Shown here piece by piece: positions 22,546 to 34,911 of a DNA stretch of 64,000 nt. A program made the position numbers and the translations under genes. Location of the stretch: contig OX352762.1 of assembly GCA_947095585.1 (NCBI GenBank), positions 92,354,249 through 92,418,248 on the forward strand, written 5' to 3'. Below the pieces are notes generated by a model. It was not told where the DNA came from, did not search any database, and was given only the letters and a program-made list of their open reading frames with translations. The stretch's first letter is position 1. The number at the start of each line of letters is the position of its first letter. This stretch comes from Nephrocerus scutellatus. Lineage: Eukaryota; Arthropoda; Insecta; Diptera; Pipunculidae.

Positions 22546-22871
22546 TTAGAATCGTGAATCAAAATGAATGAAAATACTCTCGTATTTAGCTCATTGTAAG
22601 CCCTTTTACCGTAGCTAGCTCGATGTTGTATTAGAAGCCCACGTGCATAGATGTTACACATATTTAAATGAGCTCACTCACGTTTTTAAAGTGTTTTTTT
22701 GTTAAATAAAAAATATTATTGGTTGTAGGTTGTATGGCGCAATGATTGCGTGCTCAACTCACAGCACAAGATTCTCGGTTTCAAATCTCAGATGTTAGAT
22801 TTTTTTTCTTTTTTTGTTTTTTCCCTTCAAAAGTAGACTCGTAAGCTCGATTGCTTTTTAAAAAGAACTTA

Positions 22872-23168
22872 ATAATAATATTCGGCGCGACAGACCGTTG
22901 CGGTCCAAGGCCTAGCTTCTCGCGACTATTTGTGTTGCGCATGTATACTCGTATTTTTGGACACAAACAGAAGGGACCTACAATTTAAGGCCGGATCCGA
23001 ACGGTGCATTGAGAAGCTTTCCGTGGCAAGTTATTTTACTCTCGGAACGTTTGTCAGCCATTCGCGGGAGGTGGGACACCGCGAAAAATACTTTCGGTGT
23101 TACTGGTATTCGAACCATGAACCCCTGCAGGACAGCCATACACAATTCCACTGAGCCACGGCACGGCG
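22872..23168 (-). repeat. tRNA-derived SINE, near-complete copy
   Basis: Minus-strand copy from the GTGGCTCAGTGG head near 23165 to GGTCTGTCGCGCCGAATATT and a TTATTATTAAG tail near 22872. The B box has one change (GGTTCGAATACC). About 297 bp. Confidence 0.8.
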
Positions 23169-25293
23169 AAAATACATTTTTAATAAAAAGTTCTGGTGGA
23201 TTGAACCGCGTAAAATATGTGGCCAACTTAAGTTGAAATTCGAATGTTTTGAGCAGGTAATTTTTAGATAGGGAGTTTTGCACCGCATTCTATAAAAAAA
23301 AATAAACTTCTTTTTGTTTATTCTCAAATTAAATTGCATTTCAGTTTAACTTGTGCGATTTTGAAAAATTATTTCCATCTTTTTCAAAAAAATAGTTTTG
23401 CTCGGGAAAAGTGAAGAAGCAAACAATTAATAAATTAAATTAAAGATTGATTACATACAAATTATGCATAATTAGTGTTCTATAAACGTATAGGTGATTC
23501 GAATGTTTTTATATTTTGTGTAGCGAGCGGTGATTATGGCGAACAATCATACATAATATATATATAATAATAAGAGAGAATATACGATTAATAAAAGAGA
23601 GAGCAGTGAGAGTAAGAATAAACGGTATTCATCAACACCTAACCTTATGTGTGAATGATGATCCTTACCAGTAAAAAAAGTCCCGCCTCAAAAAGACAAA
23701 AACGAAAGAACAGAAAAACAAAAAGAACAGAGACAAGACTAATCAAATACACTCAGAGAAAAGAAGAACAGACAGCAAAAATACATATTTACCATGTACA
23801 ATATACTTAGTGAAAAATATTAAAATCAATGTAGGTATGTATGTTTGCTAATTTGTTTTGTTTTTATTTGAATAAAATTAACTTTTTTGTTGTTGTTGCA
23901 AAAAATGCATTATTAACAATTAAATTCGACAAAAACACACGTTAACCTATTTGAAACGATGCACAGTGGATAAAGTATGAAATGTCTCAATTAACTAACT
24001 CATAGCAATGTAGCAATCTACCAACGAGTTGGATGAATCAAACTGGGGAAAAAGCTCAGATAATAATTTAACTTTCGAAGAAAAACAAAACAAAAACTCT
24101 TTACTTAACGGAACTTAACTGTTTCTCAACGGTAAACTTATAAGAGAATAAATTGGAGAAATTTCGAGTTTTTTTATTAATGTACGAAAAAAAAATCAAC
24201 TCAATTATTATATAGATAATTGAGGGCAGTTAATCAATAGAGATGTTTATAAAGACCATTCTCGTAGTACAAATACAACAAGCATAGAAGATAAAGTATG
24301 CATACGAGTACAGAAATGAAAACTTTACTTGTCGAACTGAACGAAAAAAGGAAATTCATTTTGACAAAAAAATCAAAACCAAAAAAAAAAATTATAATCA
24401 AAAAATTATATTTTCGTTTTTATCGCAAAAGTTGGGGTTTCCCCATTTACCTATATTCACTTAAATTTTTTAACAATCTATCCCAGTATTCTGAACTAAA
24501 ATAAGACACATACACGAAAAAACACGTTGAAAAGAAAGAGGGAAAAAATAATTAAATTAAATTGAAGCAGTTAGTAGAATTTCAAATGAACGTACATATA
24601 CAATAAATATTTATATATACTAGTTATTTTCGTACGATTACAAGCACACATGTACACATATACACTTCTTTTTATATATAAGTTGCTTACTTGTACCATT
24701 GACAACAAAAATTCACAACAAAACGCAAACGTGAAAGTACGAATTATATAGAATTTTTTTTTCAGTGTACATACACAGGCACGCTGTTTTACTTATACCT
24801 TGTATACTTATAATTTCACATAATAATTTCACAACAAAAAATCATACGTAAATGTATAAACTGTATAGGAATTCTTTTTCAGTGTATATATGACTTGATT
24901 GCTTCGAGAGAGGCTAACAGATAGACTTTGGGAGTTTCGCAAATAAAATTCGAAAATTTAAAACTTTTTAATTTTTCCAACTAAGAAACGCGCAAAATGT
25001 TCGTATATGTTTAAAGTTTAAAAATGACATTAAACCAAAAATATTAAAAGGAAAAATAAACGTTTTATCTCCAATCAATTGGCATTATGGAGGATAATTC
25101 CTAGATAATTGTACCTATGTTTTGTAAATATTATAATATTTTACAGATAAACAATAATACAACAACTCTTGGTTGTAGTCGTTGTTGGTATTGTTGCTAT
25201 TGTTGATTTTTAGTTGTTTCAACGAATATATTATGCAACCAAAAAAAAGCATTGGAAATAAATGTATTGTACAATAGAAAAAAAAATACTTAC
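23169..25293. other. Intron sequence without recognised features
   Basis: 2.1 kb of strongly AT-rich DNA between a SINE and the helix A exon. Two similar segments, near 24745-24790 and 24865-24895 (TATAGAATT...TTTTTCAGTGTA), are a short imperfect repeat. No gene. Confidence 0.5.
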
Positions 25294-25481
25294 GATGGCG
25301 GTGGACTGGGTAATGGCACTTGATGAATTTTCCACGTGGCAATCGAGACGGAATGCTCATCTGCAGCATAGCATCTCCACAGCGATTGAATTAGTGTTGC
25401 CGCGGGTTGGCGTCTCCGTATCATGTGCTTCTGCCGCTGTTGCTGTTGAACTTTGAGGGCAAATCCGCTACCGAGAATTCC
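25294..25481 (-). CDS. KCNQ: KCNQ exon, S6 end and helix A (calmodulin site)
   Basis: This 188-nt exon begins [19 protein letters not shown], the end of S6 and the basic membrane-proximal stretch linked to PIP2 regulation in this family. It continues with [18 protein letters not shown], the IQ-like helix A that binds calmodulin, and ends VPLPSPPP plus two bases of a serine codon. The acceptor is AAAAAAG, which lacks a strong pyrimidine tract; the donor is GTAAGT (25293-25288). It enters in phase 0 and leaves in phase 2. On plus-strand reading it contains a spurious open frame that should be ignored. Confidence 0.95.
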
Positions 25482-25799
25482 CTTTTTTCAATAAAATAAA
25501 AAAATACACAAATTAATTTATGCATTAACAAGTGAATTTTATTAAGAATTTAGGCGTTTTTCCTGATTCCATATCTTGGACTTAACTTAACTGAGGAGAA
25601 TCTGATGTAACGGGAATAAGGCGCGGATTTTTTTTATGTTCATGTACACCAAAATATTTGCACGAGAGTTTCTGTGGCGCTTCATTATAAATTCTCAGCG
25701 AAAAATCCGTCTTTTCGGTTGATTTGTTTTAGAAGTAATGGTTGTAACGATTTTGGCGTAGTTTTGTAAAAAAAATAAAACTCCTACGACTTTGTTCGC
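25482..25799. other. Intron sequence upstream of helix A exon
   Basis: AT-rich; contains the weak acceptor region of the exon at 25481. Nothing else recognised. Confidence 0.5.
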
Positions 25800-27310
25800 C
25801 CTTCAAAACTTGAAAGTTTGGTAACCAAATAGATGAAAGAACATGAAGGTAGAAATATCGATGATGTTGGAAAGAGCGCAACCCACTTCCCAAAGCCAAA
25901 TTTCATTGCACACATGTGTATTTCCAATGACAACACTTTCTATTAAAATGTTGGGCCTCTCAGGCCTCAGGGCCGGGGGTGCCCATATAATTTTTTTAAA
26001 AATTAACCCAGTTTTCTTCACATTTTATATTCATGTGTATCTTTGATGGACAAAACGTTTTGTAAAATTTTTGAAGTGAAGGCGGGGGCCCATATATTTT
26101 ATTTAAAATTAGCCCGATCTACTTAAATTTTAAACATATGTGTATCTCCGATAACCAAACTTTTTGTACTATTTTTTTAGCAATCTGGCACTGAGGCCCG
26201 AGGAGTGCCCATATAAGTTTTTTAAAAATTTGACCGATTTTCTTTAAATTTTAAATAAATTTTAAACGTATGTGTACATCCGATGGACAAAACATTTTGT
26301 AAAATTTTTGGAGCGAACGGGCCCTGAGGCCCGAGGCGTGTCCATATAAATTTTTTAAAAACAAGCCCCATTTTCTTTAAATTTTAAAACATATATGTAT
26401 CTCCGATGCACAAAACTTTGAATATTTTTTAAGCGAATGGGTGGCCAAATAATTTTTTTAAAAATGAGCTCGATTTTCTTCAAATTTTAAACTTATGTGT
26501 ATCTCCGATGTACAACTTTTTTGCCAAATTTTTGGAGTGATCGGGCCCTGAGACCAGAGGGGTGCCCATATACATTTTTAAAAAATTAGCCCGATTTTCT
26601 TTAAATTTTTGAAGATATATGTATCGCCAATGGACAAAACTTTTTGTAAAATTTTTAAGCCATTTGTTTAAAAATAAGACCGATTTTCCTTAAATGTTAA
26701 ACATATGTGTATCTTCGATAGACCAAACTTTTTGTAAATTTTTTTAGCAAACGGGCCCAAAGGCCCGAGGGGTGCCCATATAAGTTCTTTAAAAATTCGA
26801 CCGATTTTCTTTAAATTTTAAACGTATGTGTACATACGATGGACAAAACATTTTGTAAAATTTTTGGAGCGAACGGGCCCTGAGGCCCGAGGCGTGTCCA
26901 TATAATTTTTTTAAAAACAAGCCCCATTTTCTTTAAATTTTAAAACATATATGTATCTCCGATGCACAAAACTTTGAATATTTTTTGAGCGAATGGGCCC
27001 TTATACACAAGGGGTGGCCAAATAATTTTTTAAAAAATGAGCTCGATTTTCTTCAAATTTTAAACTTATGTGTATCTCCGATGTACAACTTTTTTGCCAA
27101 ATTTTTGGAGTGATCGGGCCCTGAGACCAGAGGTGTGCCCATATAAATTTTTTAAAACTTAACCCGATTTTCGATTTTAAACACATGTGTATCTCTGATG
27201 GACAAAACTTCTTGTAAATTTTTTTGGAGTTATGGGGCTCGACGGGTGCACATATAAGTTTTTTTATTAAATTAATCCGACTTTTAAGACAACGCCGGGT
27301 AGCTAGTTAA
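25800..27310 (+). repeat. Tandem array of 115-125 bp units (dispersed AT-rich element)
   Basis: About a dozen diverged units, each with CCCGATTTTCTTTAAATTTT, then ATGTGTATCTCCGATGGACA, AAACTTTTTGTAAAATTTTT, and a GC-rich core GGGCCCTGAGGCCCGAGG with GTGCCCATATAA. A block of several units is itself repeated: the GCGAACGGGCCC words at 26313 and 26869 and their surroundings match over 300 bases, offset about 556. The left end (25875, CAACCCACTTCC) matches one end of the copies at 28.3 and 62.1 kb; the right end reads ACGCCGGGTAGCTAGTT. Confidence 0.85.
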
Positions 27311-27880
27311 AAAAAATAATTACATAGGGGTTCTTGTTCAACCCTATGCTAAAAACGCTGATAATTATATTTCATTTATATTTAAGACTAACTAAAATAT
27401 CCGTTGGTCCCCTCGACATTTACCCCCATCCATCTAGACTGCAACCAGTAATCACCAAACTGACCCGCACCACTGATCGCTAACCTGAACAAAATCAGAC
27501 CAATAGTATTAATGTCAAAAGTACTTGGTATTGAAACAAATGTATCGAGTATGTACTTGAATTTACTTGTATCGATTCATCCCTAACCATATTTCATGGA
27601 CGTACAGACCTCAAGAAAGTGTCAAATTGTCAGCGGCAACTAATGCACTGCAGAACTGATAACAGTGTCACATAAGATGGTTCGTCTGAGGAGTTAGAGT
27701 TGGGTAAGTTTGTGTGGCAGGTAGCTCAACCCGTTGACGTGCAAGCCCAAAAAACTATATACAACATCATCATACATACAACTTCAACATCAAATATACA
27801 ACTTGTTCTAAAAAGCCCCCTTAGGACCAATATTATGTGAAACGTCAAGAAAACATGTTTTTGCTGTATCTTAATTTTTT
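27311..27880. other. Intron sequence without recognised features
   Basis: Between two copies of the dispersed element; no domain or repeat recognised. Confidence 0.4.
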
Positions 27881-28320
27881 TGTTATTTTACTTAGTAAAT
27901 AAAAAAAAACCCATAAAAATTAAAATTTTTCATGTAAATTCTCCAATAACCAAAAGTATACTGAATTCCACTATAAATGCTGAAATACAAAAACACATAC
28001 GAAGCACTGCAACCCAACAACAAAATAACCCCAATCGTAAAGCAAGCAAGCGCTGCCCACAGCTCACAGCGCAAGACACACACAGAACACAGTCATTATA
28101 GTAGGAAATGATCTGATGCCGGGGAAAATATTTGTATGGGAGACCCCAAACCCTGCGGCCCGATTACACTCAAATTAATTAATAGAAAGTATTGTCGCCG
28201 GAAATATACATGTGTGCAAAATTTCAATAAAATCGGGCTTCAAGAAGTGCGTTAAAAATTGATCACAAGTTTCTGCCCACGGGCACGCGAAGTTAATATA
28301 GAGAATTTAAAAATTCAGGC
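27881..28320 (-). repeat. Dispersed AT-rich element, interrupted copy
   Basis: Opposite orientation to the array at 25.8 kb. One end, AACCCATAAAAATTAAAATT, is at 27907 and matches 60.3 and 61.66 kb. The unit portion (28115-28250) contains AAAATCGGGCTT and GTATGGGAGACCCC. The other end, GTTAAAAATTGATCACAAG and AAGTTAATATAGAGAATTTA, at about 28253-28311 matches 62.15-62.21 kb. Foreign sequence at 27960-28100 interrupts it. Confidence 0.75.
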
Positions 28321-28365
28321 TTTATTAATTTAGACAAAAAATGAAAATTCCGGTATAGTACATAC

Positions 28366-28432
28366 CTCGGCCTTGTTGTTGCGTGTAAGGTGTGGGAAAG
28401 ACGGTTGAGTTGATATTTTTTGAATATTCTCG
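28366..28432 (-). other. Orphan exon-like sequence in KCNQ intron
   Basis: A 67-nt segment is framed by TTTTTTAG and the donor GTATGT (28365-28360), with good exon-like composition. Read in phase 0 after the S6 exon it gives REYSKNINSTVFPTPYTQQQ and would shift the helix A exon into an early stop. All three frames are open within it. It may be an alternative or poison exon of KCNQ, an exon of another minus-strand transcript, or chance. No similarity was recognised. Confidence 0.3.
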
Positions 28433-28439
28433 CTAAAAA

Positions 28440-29555
28440 ACCACAACAAAGAGATTGGTTCAATTGTAGAATGATTTTGTTAACAATAGGGTGTGGGTGA
28501 TGTTAATTTAACATACAGGACGTAGGCTTAAATACCTTGAAGGCTTTTGTTTCTAGTATGAGTGCGTATAAGTGCACGTTCCGTATCAGAGTATATTTCC
28601 TCATCAACCATATACTGAAACAGGTATTATTGGAGTGTGCGGTTATTGTGGTATATGGAAAAAAAATCCATAACAATAAAAATAACAGTCGGATGGAAAA
28701 ATTTAATTTCTTACCACTTTAACCACTCTAACCACTTCAATCTTTTACTACTGCATTATGTATGGAGATAAGCTTCAGGGTAAATGTCAGGAGCTTCAAC
28801 TCTCGAGCAAATGAAAACCCATGAGAAAATTAGTAAAAAATTCGAAAAAAGAAAGAACTATACAGTTAGTACGAGTAAAATAAATAACTATAAAGACCTT
28901 TAACCCAGCTTCCATTCTTCTTTATCAACTAGGACTACTTGACTATGACGATGGAGAATAACAACCAACGCAGGTCACATAAATGCAGCAAACAAACAGA
29001 GGTAGCAATAGGATGAATGGTGAAAACACCCTCCTCCATTTCAACCGGTGACGTACAGAGAATAAATGAAAAAATTCTTTAATAATTAAAACGAAACAAG
29101 GAATTAGTCCTTAATAAACGCTCGGAGATATAAGAATGCGGAATTAATAGTAATTATTATGAAGTCTACTTGTGATGTTGAGATTTCTCATCTTGAGCTT
29201 TTTCCTTTGTTTTCCTCAACACAATTCTGTAATCTTAAGGTGAGAATGTATCTGTTTTCCTTCTACTTGGATGTTTTGTGTATGTACTTACTGCAATTGT
29301 CGCAGAAGCCAAAGTATGAAAGACCGGTTTGGTATGAATTTATGCCATCTCTATCTCTAAAGTAGGCGTAGAGAAGCTTAGCTTGGCTGTTTGTTAAACA
29401 ATAAGGAAATGGTAATGATTTCAAGCAATGATAATTAAAATGTAAAGAAGGACGATGTGGCATCTGTACTAAAGAGAGTATGTAAGGAAATTAATATTCT
29501 TCTTCTGATTGTCTGGCTCTAAAGCCGAGGTCCGTTCTAGTTTCTTTATTTGTTT
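28440..29555. other. Intron sequence without recognised features
   Basis: AT-rich with small open frames; no domain. An exon-like stretch ending at a GTAAGT near 29297 was examined and not retained. Confidence 0.45.
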
Positions 29556-29559
29556 TTTA

Positions 29560-29640
29560 CTGCTTACTATCTTTGGGCGTCCTGGTCTACACTGCATCCC
29601 TACAGCGAAAGCTTAACATGTTCCACTTTTTTTCTAGTAA
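29560..29640 (-). mobile_element. RTE-clade LINE fragment
   Basis: TTTGGGCGTCCTGGTCTACA and the following 50 bases resemble the 3' region of the RTE copy at 2.4 kb (2478-2545). Short and decayed. Confidence 0.5.
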
Positions 29641-29804
29641 AACTTTGGAATGCTTTGTACACATTTATAAGCAACAAATCTTTTCGAGTAGTTGTGGGTT
29701 TCAAGTTCGTCAAACTTTTTAAAACTAAATCAACACCTGTACCTTTGTTTCACGTCCAATATCACCTGGATTGAACGTTCAGAAATCTACTAGTCCAAAG
29801 GGCA

Positions 29805-29890
29805 CTAATTTTCAATAAAAGAGCTTGATTCTTTCAAATGCGTTAGAAATATCGAGGGCAGTAATTTTGCTTTCGCCAAATTTGAGAATA
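29805..29890 (-). mobile_element. CR1/L2-like LINE fragment
   Basis: TTAGAAATATCGAGGGCAGT and flanks match 63655-63690, the complement of the RT motif A region (ALDISKAF) of the LINE copies at 42.8 and 62.6 kb. The segment is under 100 bases. Confidence 0.6.
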
Positions 29891-29989
29891 AATTAAAAAT
29901 ACACACTGATTTCTTGTGGTCTCTTTAAAATTTAATAGATTTCCGTCCCGAAGGATGAACTCAATTCTACAAAGAGATCTTTAAACAAA

Positions 29990-32160
29990 ATACTTGTACT
30001 GCTTCTACTTTTCTTTCTTTCCTTTACTCATAGGGGAGCATAGTGCTTCCACAAACGCCCGCCAACGAACTCGATTTATCGCCTTAGGTTTCAAGAGACC
30101 CCACTCTGTCACCTGGGATCTTGCTTCCTCTTCTATTGTCCTTTTCCATTTCATGCTAGGGCGGCCAACTTGGTGGCTTTCTTGTGGATTCCAGTCGAGC
30201 GTCGTCTTATGGTGATCGCGATTGCTTCATGCTGCGTTACTCTCCACAAGTCTGGATTGGTGATAATGTCCGGCCATCTTATTCTCGGTTCCTACTTAAG
30301 CACTTGTTGACGAAGACTTGGAGGCGCGTCGCAATTGACTCTGTGACTTTCCACGTTTCGCAGCCATACAAGAGTATTAAAAGAAAGTTAGATCTGAAGA
30401 TCGTTAGCTTCAGATTCCGGAAGATTTGTGAGGAGTTCCAGATATTATTTAGAATACTATAGGTCACCACACATCCGAGTCAGCACCACTATTTTTTGAC
30501 ACCCAGCTGCCCAAATAACAAAACTAATCGACTTCCTCTATCTGATGTCCGTCAATTTAGAGATCACATGTTCCACTAGCGTTAACGCGAAGTAGTTTTG
30601 TTTTTGAGACGTTAATTTTTAAACCCACTTTGTGAGCGTAAATCTCTAGTGAGTTTCGCTCCATGTCACCTAGCGATTGTGATAGGAGACAGATATCATC
30701 GGCATATTCCAGGTCTTCTAGGCGGTGAAAAAGATTCCATGGCAAACCCGAAGGAGTATGGGTTACTATTTTTATCACCCAGTCGATGACAATTGTGAAA
30801 AGCGATGGTGAGAGGATGCAACCTTGCTTGACTCCCGAGTAGATGTTGAAAGGTGATCCAAGATGACCGTTATGAATGACGCGGCATGTTGAGTCGCGGT
30901 ACAGCTTCTTAATGATGTTAATGAGTTTTCCGGAACACCATAGCTAGAAAAAATCTGCCACATCATGTTTCGGGCCACGCTATCTAAAGCGCGTTTAAAA
31001 TCTACAAAAACCATATACAGAGGAAAGCGGTATTCAACTGATTGTTCAATGATTATACGCAGGGTGTAATTTTGATCAGTACAAGAACGGTTTGGCGGAA
31101 ACCCTGCTTGTTCATTTCTCAAAATTGGCACTAACGCATTCCGTAAGCGCCTAGCTATTATAGGGAAGATCTCTTTGTTTATGGTGCTTAGCAGCGTAAT
31201 TCCTCTCCAGTTTTCGCAATTGCTCAAATCACCATTCTTGAGGAGTTTGACTATTAAGCCTTCTTTCAACTACGATGGAATGGTTTCAGATTCCCAAATA
31301 CCTTGATATATCGCATGCAATGTTCGCGTAGTTAACTCGACGTCGGTTTGAAAAAGTTCTGCGTAGATGTTGTCATTGTCTGCTGCTTACTTTGATTGCA
31401 GTGAACGAATTATTGTCCTTATCTCATCCAACGAAGGAGTAGCGACGCTGATGTTAAGTAGCCTATGTGGGTTGATGGACGTGCCTGACGAAGTACAATT
31501 CAAAACATTCTTAAAATGTGAAAATGAAAAATTATGCCTCCAATGATTAGGTTGCGATCGGAATATAGATCAACAAACCATTCACCGTTGTCATTCATAA
31601 ACCCAAGGCCGTGGTTTCCCATGACACGTTCCCAATAACTGTTGTCGGTGCCTAACTTTCCGTTAAGGTCACCCATCAAAATAACGATGTCACTCTTCCG
31701 TAGTTGATCTAATGAATTATTTTGACGCAAGAAAAACGTGTTCCGTTGGTGCGTCAACTTGAACAAACACGATCTGTCGAACAGCAGATTTAAATCTTGC
31801 AATAATAGTTCTATCGAATATTGCTTGCCAGTCCTGTAACGATCTTCCCGTGGCTTTAGAGAGTAGAAATACCACTCCATTTGCATCCTGCAGGCTTACC
31901 CGAAAAAATTAGAAACTCGCCGATAGATGTTCGTTCAAGTCCATCTCACCTCACTAAGACCAAGAATCTCTAGAACGTATTTAAGAAATTCTTTTGTTAA
32001 TTGTGCAAGCGTTGTTGTCTTGACGACCGTACGAATGTTCCAAGTTCCAAAACATGTCCTTTTCCGTGGGCCAAAGGTCATTGTTGATAAATTCGATATG
32101 TATCCGAGGCTTGTATTAGTTTCAAGAATCAATTAATTCAGTTGAGTGGTGATTGGCCAA
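29990..32160 (-). mobile_element. RTE-like LINE, second lineage, degraded
   Basis: Minus-strand element. Endonuclease start FGTWNIRTVVKTTTLAQL and ILGLSEVRWT (about 32060-31940); endonuclease middle with ILMGDLNGKLGTDNSYW (31710-31650); RT fingers NCENWRGITLLSTINK (31230-31180), palm QAGFPPNRSCTDQNYTLRII and FVDFKRALDSV (31110-30985), YADDICLLSQSLGDM (30710-30660) and a LYGCETWKVTE thumb block (30380-30345). Stops and frameshifts separate each block. Distinct in sequence from the RTE copies at 2.4 and 21.7 kb. Confidence 0.8.
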
Positions 32161-33555
32161 TCGCAACCTAGGTCGAAATGAAGCTCCACCGACCAAGGCA
32201 AGTTCCCTTCTTATTTAGCCCCAACCCAAGCTTATACAAATCGGATTGGGTACCGAAATCGTTCACTTGATTTGCCGAGTTTCCAGTGACGCGACGTGGA
32301 TGCATAAGATAGGAGTTGTGATGCGAGAGACTTGTACTACTAACCGATATTTACTACCACTACTTACTTAGTGAAGTTTACTGCTTATCTTTGCAAAAAA
32401 ATAAACTCTGTTTATTGTGTTACATCATTAAGTTGTCGTCCTTGTTAAATCTTTAAAACCTACTGCAAACACATTTGATCTAAGAATTTGTACAGTTCTA
32501 TTAAATTAGTAAACAGTAAACTCAAAGTGTCTTGTAATTTATTTATATTGAGTGAACACTAATTGCAGAGTTATTAGACCATTTTTATCATCATCATTAT
32601 CATATATCACCCTAAGACAAATATACATGCCGTGTCAAAGAGTTCTTTTGTCAAAAACGCTTCTCTGCTGCTGATAGTATGGTGTAAGTTTTTACTTAGC
32701 TATCTCGTCGACGCATTGTCAAGATTGCTTGTGTGAAGTCAAAAGTCAGAAGATTCTCTCGGTATTTTGGTTTATTTATGGTATTGTACATTCTTGAGTA
32801 TCTCCTTGTTTCCACAACAACAACTGACGAAATACAGCCACTGAAACTACCCACATTACAGAAGAAAAGATTGCAAAAGTAGAGTGGTGACAATGTTGAC
32901 GATGGTAAAAATATCCTTTTGTTGAGCACATAGAAAACACATTTTGAAGGAATTATTATCTTGGATGAGATCACAAGAAGGTGCTTCGCGCCGTGTACTC
33001 ATTTGTATGCATATATCCATTGCATACATCACAGCGCACTTCTGAACGCGAAAATAGAGCGCGCTTTTGTGATGAAAACTGTAGTGTCGCGTATCTTAAA
33101 TCCTTCCAAATATAAAACATATCGTATTGTTTAGAGTATGTGTGTGTTTTTTTCTTTTTTCGAAATAGTCATAGTGAGTGCCCGCTGAGTAGGTTGCAGT
33201 GTGGTTACAAAATAAGACACAGCACTAATTGGATTTTCTTTGTTATGCAAATATACAGAAGAGACAGTTAGGAGATTACGATTTTCTGGGTGATGCCGTT
33301 GATGCAACGGAGTATCTTTGCTACAAATATGATGAATATCAATTTTTAATTGTGACGTCAAAGAAAAAGGATCTCCTCTTATAAACGATTTTTATCGATA
33401 GCCGTCTCGATTTGAATTCGTATTTGAGAGCATTTCAATAAAGAAAAACTGTAAAATGTGGAACTAATGTGGAAGGTTAAGGAGGTATTAACCTTAATTA
33501 GACAAGAAGTCTCCACCCATGGTGGTGACTTCCTTGCTTCCTTATATGAAAAGCT
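32161..33555. other. Intron sequence without recognised features
   Basis: 1.4 kb between two retrotransposons. Open frames at 32696-32974 and 33131-33361 (minus) have no domain. Nothing else recognised. Confidence 0.4.
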
Positions 33556-34105
33556 GGATGAAGTCAACCAGCTGTGCGAAGACTCAGCTTCCTCTGAAAG
33601 GAGAACATTTGCCTTGGCGAGTTAGCGGACAATGATGCGTCCGAATCCAGCAGCAGCGATGAAGACAGTCGCAAACAGCGGTCTTCTCCCATGCCAAAAG
33701 AAGAAGGTTGTCTGGAAATTCCAGACCATCATCGCCACCAACATCATCTTCTCCTGCAGTGAATGCTGTTGAAGTGAGAAAACCGCTGAAAGTCATTGCT
33801 GTAGAGAAAACAGCCATAGCAAAAGAAGCACAAAATGTTATTAAGAAGACACCATCTTCAGCAAGCAAAAAAGCCCCAATTACGTGACCAACATCGAAAC
33901 CATTTGCTATGCCGCCAAAAGTCTGTTTTAGACTCAACGTTGCTGAACTATCTAAGTTCGCGAAGAGTGCAGAATTCGCAACATCAACACCAGTAGGTCG
34001 GTCGTTACGGCCATAAACAAAGATGGGCACCAGAAAATTCGGTCTTTCCTACAATCGGGAAAGACTGAATCTAACACTTACACTGCTAAGGAGGACCGTA
34101 AAGAA

Positions 34106-34594
34106 ATGTTGGTCCTAAAAGGCATACACCACTCCTTCGATACTGATGATGTCATGGATGCATTAACGGCAGAGGGTATCCCTGTACTGGAGGTCAAACC
34201 CTTCAAATCTCAGAGGACCGACAGGAAATTTAACAATTTCCTTGTCGAACTTGAGAAGAACTGCGATAAGGCAGCAGTTTGCTCAAAAACCCTCCTGATG
34301 AACCAGCTGGTACATTGGGAAAAACTTAAACTGGCAGGCGTTACGCAGTGCAGAAACTGCCAAAAATTTGGACATGTAGCAAGCAATTGCGGCATGAAAT
34401 ACAGATGTGTTAAGTGCAAGGACGAACACTTACCTGGCCAATGCCCGAGAAATGTAGACAACAAGAAAGACGACAACGTCTTCTGCACAAATTGCCAAAA
34501 ATCTGGACATCCTGCAAACTATCGAGGATGTCCTAAATATAAAAAAAATGGCGGAAAAAATAAAAACCGCCCAAAAGAAGATGGAGCAGCATAA
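34106..34594 (+). pseudogene. Jockey-type ORF1 (gag), C-terminal part
   Basis: RNA-binding gag-like protein of the retrotransposon. It opens with a PRE_C2HC-type region (VLKGIHHSFDTDDVMDALTA, EVKPFKSQRTDRKF) and continues with three zinc knuckles: CRNCQKFGHVASNC, CVKCKDEHLPGQC and CTNCQKSGHPANYRGC. The N-terminal part (RPSSPPTSSSPAVNAVEV and downstream, 33720-33990) lies in another frame, so at least one frameshift near 34060 breaks the ORF. The methionine at 34106 is internal. Confidence 0.85.
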
Positions 34595-34911
34595 GTTCGC
34601 CCAGAAATCTGCTGCAAAAGCTATAGTGAAAGGAGTAAGCTTTGCTAGTATAGCTGCTATGGGGACTGCTAGCAAGCCAGCAACAATCAACAAACCACCA
34701 CCAACAATCCAAGCAAGCAAAAAACCAGTAAGTAAGCAAGCTCCAAAACCGGTACCATCTACTGGAAAGTCTAACATCTTCGACGATACGGAAAGGCTAT
34801 TTGGAGCAGACCTTTTCACAATTTTGCAGCAAGAGAAGTCGTGCCTGCTAATTATAGCAGTCTTGATGACAGGTCCAAAACAACCGTTTTGGGTCGACTA
34901 ATTTGTGAATT

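Noticed and set aside
29297..29361. Exon-like stretch ending at GTAAGT (YFRDRDGINSYQTG)
   Set aside because: The only plausible acceptor (TTTAG) gives 65 nt that cannot join the neighbouring KCNQ exons in frame, and the phase 0 reading has a stop at its second codon.
33584..34030. 148-codon minus-strand frame
   Set aside because: It is antisense to the N-terminal part of the jockey-type ORF1, which explains the open reading.
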